A stretch of 64,000 nt of DNA from Pedobacter sp. BMA (GTDB lineage: Bacteria; Bacteroidota; Bacteroidia; Sphingobacteriales; Sphingobacteriaceae), in the NCBI RefSeq assembly GCF_001027745.1, contig NZ_LECU01000006.1, positions 806,001 through 870,000 on the forward strand. The letters run 5' to 3'. Positions within the stretch are counted from its first letter, which is position 1; each line of letters opens with the position of its first letter. The notes beneath the pieces were generated by a model. That model saw only the letters and a program-made list of their open reading frames with translations. It was not told the DNA's origin and searched no databases. This document shows positions 61,747 through 64,000 of the stretch, piece after piece. The position numbers and the translations under genes are program-made.

Positions 61747-63072
61747 ATGAAGAAAATTTACCTTCTAGCTATTGTAGGTATAACTGTATTGCTGGCAAGC
61801 TGTGGCCATGGAGGTCAGGGTGAGTTAGTAGGGTCTTATAACCGAAAATTTAAAAATAACAGAATTCCATTAGGAATGGTTTACATCCCACCGGGCCATA
61901 CTCCGCTGGGAGGGGCAGACGAGGATATCACGTTTTCGCAGAACGGCCCGAGCAGAATGACAACAATCAGTGCATTCTTCATGGATCAGACGGAAATTTC
62001 AAATGCAGAATACCGCCAGTTTACAAACTGGGTACGTGACTCGATTGCAGTAACGATGATGGGGATGCCGCAGCAATTTACAGTTACGCCAAGAAACGGT
62101 TCTGCTACAGCTGTTGGTGGCGATAAGTATATCGACTGGAAAAAAGTGGGCTACAACGGAGCAAACATTTGGCGTGCAAGAGGAAGAGGTGGCAATCAGG
62201 CGCAGCAAAGTCAGTTAGATGGAATGTATTACTCTGGTTTGGACGCCCTTCCAGGTAAAAAAGAATTTGACATCCGTAAATTTGTTTACACATATGCGGA
62301 GCTTAACATGGATAAGGCTGCAGCTGGTCATAAAGACCCCAATAGCAAACGTCAAGACTATATCGATCGCTTTACTATTGCCATCTATCCTGATACGATG
62401 GTTTGGAAAACCGATTATTCCTATTCGCAAAATGATCCGATGGTTCGCGGTTATTATAACCATCCCTCATATGATGATTATCCTGTTGTTGGTGTGAGCT
62501 GGGAACAAGCTAAAGCATTTTCACACTGGAGAACCAGACTTTACGACGGTGTTGCGGCATCAAGAAGATTGCCGGTAGGATCGAGGTCTGACTACAGACT
62601 GCCTGCTGAAACTGAGTTTGAATATGCTGCACGTGGGGGCAATACTAAAACCAAGTATCCATGGGGCGGACCATATATCAGAAATACGAAAGGCTGTTTA
62701 CAAGCTAACTTTAAACCAGGACGCGGAGATTATTCGAGTGATGGGGGTATTTATACTGTAGGCGTAAGGTCTTACTTCCCGAATGACTATGGCTTGTATA
62801 ACATGGCTGGAAACGTTGCCGAGTGGACTTTGACAGCTTATAACAAAAGTGCCTCGCCATTACTTCACGATTTAAACCCAAATTTTACTTATGATGCGGC
62901 CGCTGGCGATAGCAAATATAAAAAGCGAAAAGTGGTTAAAGGTGGTTCGTGGAAAGACACTGCTTACTTTTTACAAAATTCAGTTGGAACATATGAATAC
63001 CAGGATACGCAAAGATCTTACATCGGATTCAGATGCGTTTCATCATACCCGGGCACAGATTTAAGAAATTAG
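61747..63072 (+). CDS. gldK: Gliding motility/T9SS lipoprotein GldK
   Basis: A 441-residue lipoprotein with lipobox ending LLASC and an FGE/SUMF1-like fold: MVYIPPGHTPLGGADEDITF, MDQTEISNAEYRQFTNWV, YPVVGVSWEQAKAFSHWRTR, MAGNVAEWTL, KGGSWKD and YIGFRCV. GldK (PorK) with GldN forms the periplasmic ring that contacts the outer membrane in the type IX secretion/gliding machine. The reading frame opens at 61675, but ATG 61747 (MKKIYLLAIVGI) is the lipoprotein start. It leads gldL and gldM, as in other Bacteroidota. Confidence 0.95.
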   Translation: MKKIYLLAIVGITVLLASCGHGGQGELVGSYNRKFKNNRIPLGMVYIPPGHTPLGGADEDITFSQNGPSRMTTISAFFMDQTEISNAEYRQFTNWVRDSIAVTMMGMPQQFTVTPRNGSATAVGGDKYIDWKKVGYNGANIWRARGRGGNQAQQSQLDGMYYSGLDALPGKKEFDIRKFVYTYAELNMDKAAAGHKDPNSKRQDYIDRFTIAIYPDTMVWKTDYSYSQNDPMVRGYYNHPSYDDYPVVGVSWEQAKAFSHWRTRLYDGVAASRRLPVGSRSDYRLPAETEFEYAARGGNTKTKYPWGGPYIRNTKGCLQANFKPGRGDYSSDGGIYTVGVRSYFPNDYGLYNMAGNVAEWTLTAYNKSASPLLHDLNPNFTYDAAAGDSKYKKRKVVKGGSWKDTAYFLQNSVGTYEYQDTQRSYIGFRCVSSYPGTDLRN

Positions 63073-63118
63073 AAACAAACCAAACAAGAACTAAAGACTA
63101 AAGAAAAACATCAATTTT

Positions 63119-63928
63119 ATGGCAGCAAAAAAACAACCAAGCTGGTTACACGTAGCGATTTCATGGGGAGCAAGTATTGTAATTATCGGAGCGTTATTCA
63201 AAATCCTTCACATTGGAGGTATTGTGGGTAATTATATGATAGGTCTTGGTCTTGGCGTAGAGGCTTTCTTATTTTTCTTAACAGGATTTTTTCCACCAGA
63301 ACCTGAACCAGCATGGGAAAAAGTATATCCTGAATTAAGAGAAGATTTTAAAGGTGAATTACCGGTTGCTTCTGCAAGACCTGTTGCAGCTGTTTCTTCA
63401 GCTTCAAATACCGCAGCTTTAGACAAAATGTTATCTGATGCTAAGATCGGTCCTGAATTAATTGAAAGCCTTGGTTCTGGTTTACGTACCTTTGGCGATA
63501 AAGTGAGTTCAATTTCAAATGTTGCTGACGCAGCTACTGCAACGAACGAATTTACAGGTAAAGTTAAAACTGCTTCTGCAGGTTTCGACAGCTTAAGTTC
63601 TTCTTTTGAAAAAGCTACTGCTAATCTGAAAGCTATGGGCGACAGCAATGTTGACACTCAGGCATACCACGATCAGGTAAATAATCTGGCTAAAAATCTT
63701 TCTGCTTTAAATGCAGTATATGAATTAGAGTTACAGGATTCAAGCGCGCACTTAAAATCAATGAATAAGTTCTATTCAAACTTATCACTTACCATGCAGA
63801 ACTTTAATGAATCAATGGAAGATTCAAAACAGTTTAAAGAGGAAGTTAACAAGTTGGCTAAAAACTTATCATCACTTAATGCGATTTATGGTAACATGTT
63901 ATCGGCTATGAATAGCCCGCGTGTTTAA
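63119..63928 (+). CDS. gldL: Gliding motility/T9SS inner-membrane motor protein GldL
   Basis: A 269-residue protein with two N-terminal membrane helices at about 8-27 and 35-55 (AISWGASIVIIGALFKILHI, MIGLGLGVEAFLFFLTGFF). A cytoplasmic tail follows that is mostly helix and coiled coil with two NLAKNLSALNA-like repeats (NNLAKNLSALNAVYELELQD, NKLAKNLSSLNAIYGNMLSA). GldL and GldM form the proton-driven motor of the type IX system; a buried Glu in helix 2 (Glu about 49) is the conserved charge. It lies 46 bp after gldK. Confidence 0.95.
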   Translation: MAAKKQPSWLHVAISWGASIVIIGALFKILHIGGIVGNYMIGLGLGVEAFLFFLTGFFPPEPEPAWEKVYPELREDFKGELPVASARPVAAVSSASNTAALDKMLSDAKIGPELIESLGSGLRTFGDKVSSISNVADAATATNEFTGKVKTASAGFDSLSSSFEKATANLKAMGDSNVDTQAYHDQVNNLAKNLSALNAVYELELQDSSAHLKSMNKFYSNLSLTMQNFNESMEDSKQFKEEVNKLAKNLSSLNAIYGNMLSAMNSPRV

Positions 63929-63968
63929 TTATTTAGTTTTTAATTTTAAAAAGAAAGCTACATAACAC

Positions 63969-64000
63969 ATGGCAGGCGGAAAAGAAACAACAAGGCAGCG
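63969..64000 (+). CDS. gldM: GldM, first residues only
   Basis: The ATG at 63969 opens MAGGKETTRQR, the known GldM N-terminus, and the window ends after ten codons and two bases. Forty bases separate it from gldL. GldM pairs with GldL in the T9SS motor. Only the start is visible. Confidence 0.85.
   Translation, partial: MAGGKETTRQ

Noticed and set aside
61747-63072. Sulfatase-maturating (formylglycine-generating) enzyme that would serve the two sulfatases
   Set aside because: The FGE-like fold is present but the lipobox, length and gldL/gldM context identify GldK; the active-site Cys pair expected of FGE was not seen.
1-64000. CRISPR arrays, insertion sequences and prophage
   Set aside because: No regularly spaced repeats, transposase or phage structural motifs were found by reading; only the tRNA-linked AbiE segment shows signs of mobility.

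Overview
The window comes from a Bacteroidota chromosome, most probably family Sphingobacteriaceae (Pedobacter-like). The evidence is: gliding/type IX secretion genes (gldB near the left end; gldK, gldL and the start of gldM at the right end), two SusC/SusD pairs, DUF6266, DUF4271 and DUF6515 proteins, a zeaxanthin-type carotenoid locus with a two-domain membrane lycopene cyclase, and several promoters of the Bacteroidota form TAnnTTTG. Genus is inferred from gene content only.

Layout. 1-4.5 kb: nadE (cut by the window edge), an outer-membrane barrel protein, gldB, a patatin and a DUF2807 protein. 4.5-10 kb: three secreted hydrolases on the minus strand, an M1 metallopeptidase and two tandem CocE/NonD (S15) hydrolases. 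10-21.8 kb: DUF6515 protein, phytase-like lipoprotein, HAD phosphatase, a TPR histidine kinase with a NarL-type regulator, a small lipoprotein, lpdA, a choice-of-anchor I lipoprotein, an MFS carrier and an unrecognised secreted protein. 21.9-28.4 kb: tetR and a complete RND efflux operon. 28.5-35.1 kb: carotenoid genes (crtZ, ECF sigma factor, crtI, an unknown secreted protein, lycopene cyclase, a cytochrome b5-like protein), interrupted by a DUF6266 gene and murB; phytoene synthase is not present. 35.1-40 kb: an AraC regulator divergent from a TolC/EmrA/EmrB-type efflux operon. 40-41 kb: a PfkB kinase.

41.1-45.7 kb is the accessory part. Two tRNA-Asn genes are followed by an AbiEi/AbiEii toxin-antitoxin operon whose promoter lies between two identical-arm inverted repeats. 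Downstream is a degraded tRNA-Asn-like fragment between two 18-bp direct repeats, then a 5'-truncated cupin gene, a TPR/TonB-C-like protein, a DinB-like pseudogene and an SGNH hydrolase. This looks like a decayed tRNA-targeted insertion.

46-59.1 kb: two SusC/SusD outer-membrane uptake pairs face each other, with two arylsulfatases in the right-hand operon; this suggests use of a sulfated substrate. 59.8-64 kb: DUF4271, a uroporphyrinogen-III synthase-like gene, then gldK-gldL-gldM. The gldK promoter carries a perfect 17-bp-arm palindrome. The gld genes encode parts of the type IX secretion and gliding machinery, which exports proteins across the outer membrane.

Most genes are ordinary for the family. 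The least explained items are the gldK palindrome, the AbiE island with its double operator and tRNA remnant, the carotenoid locus without crtB but with two uncharacterised partners, and the secreted protein at 20983-21828.
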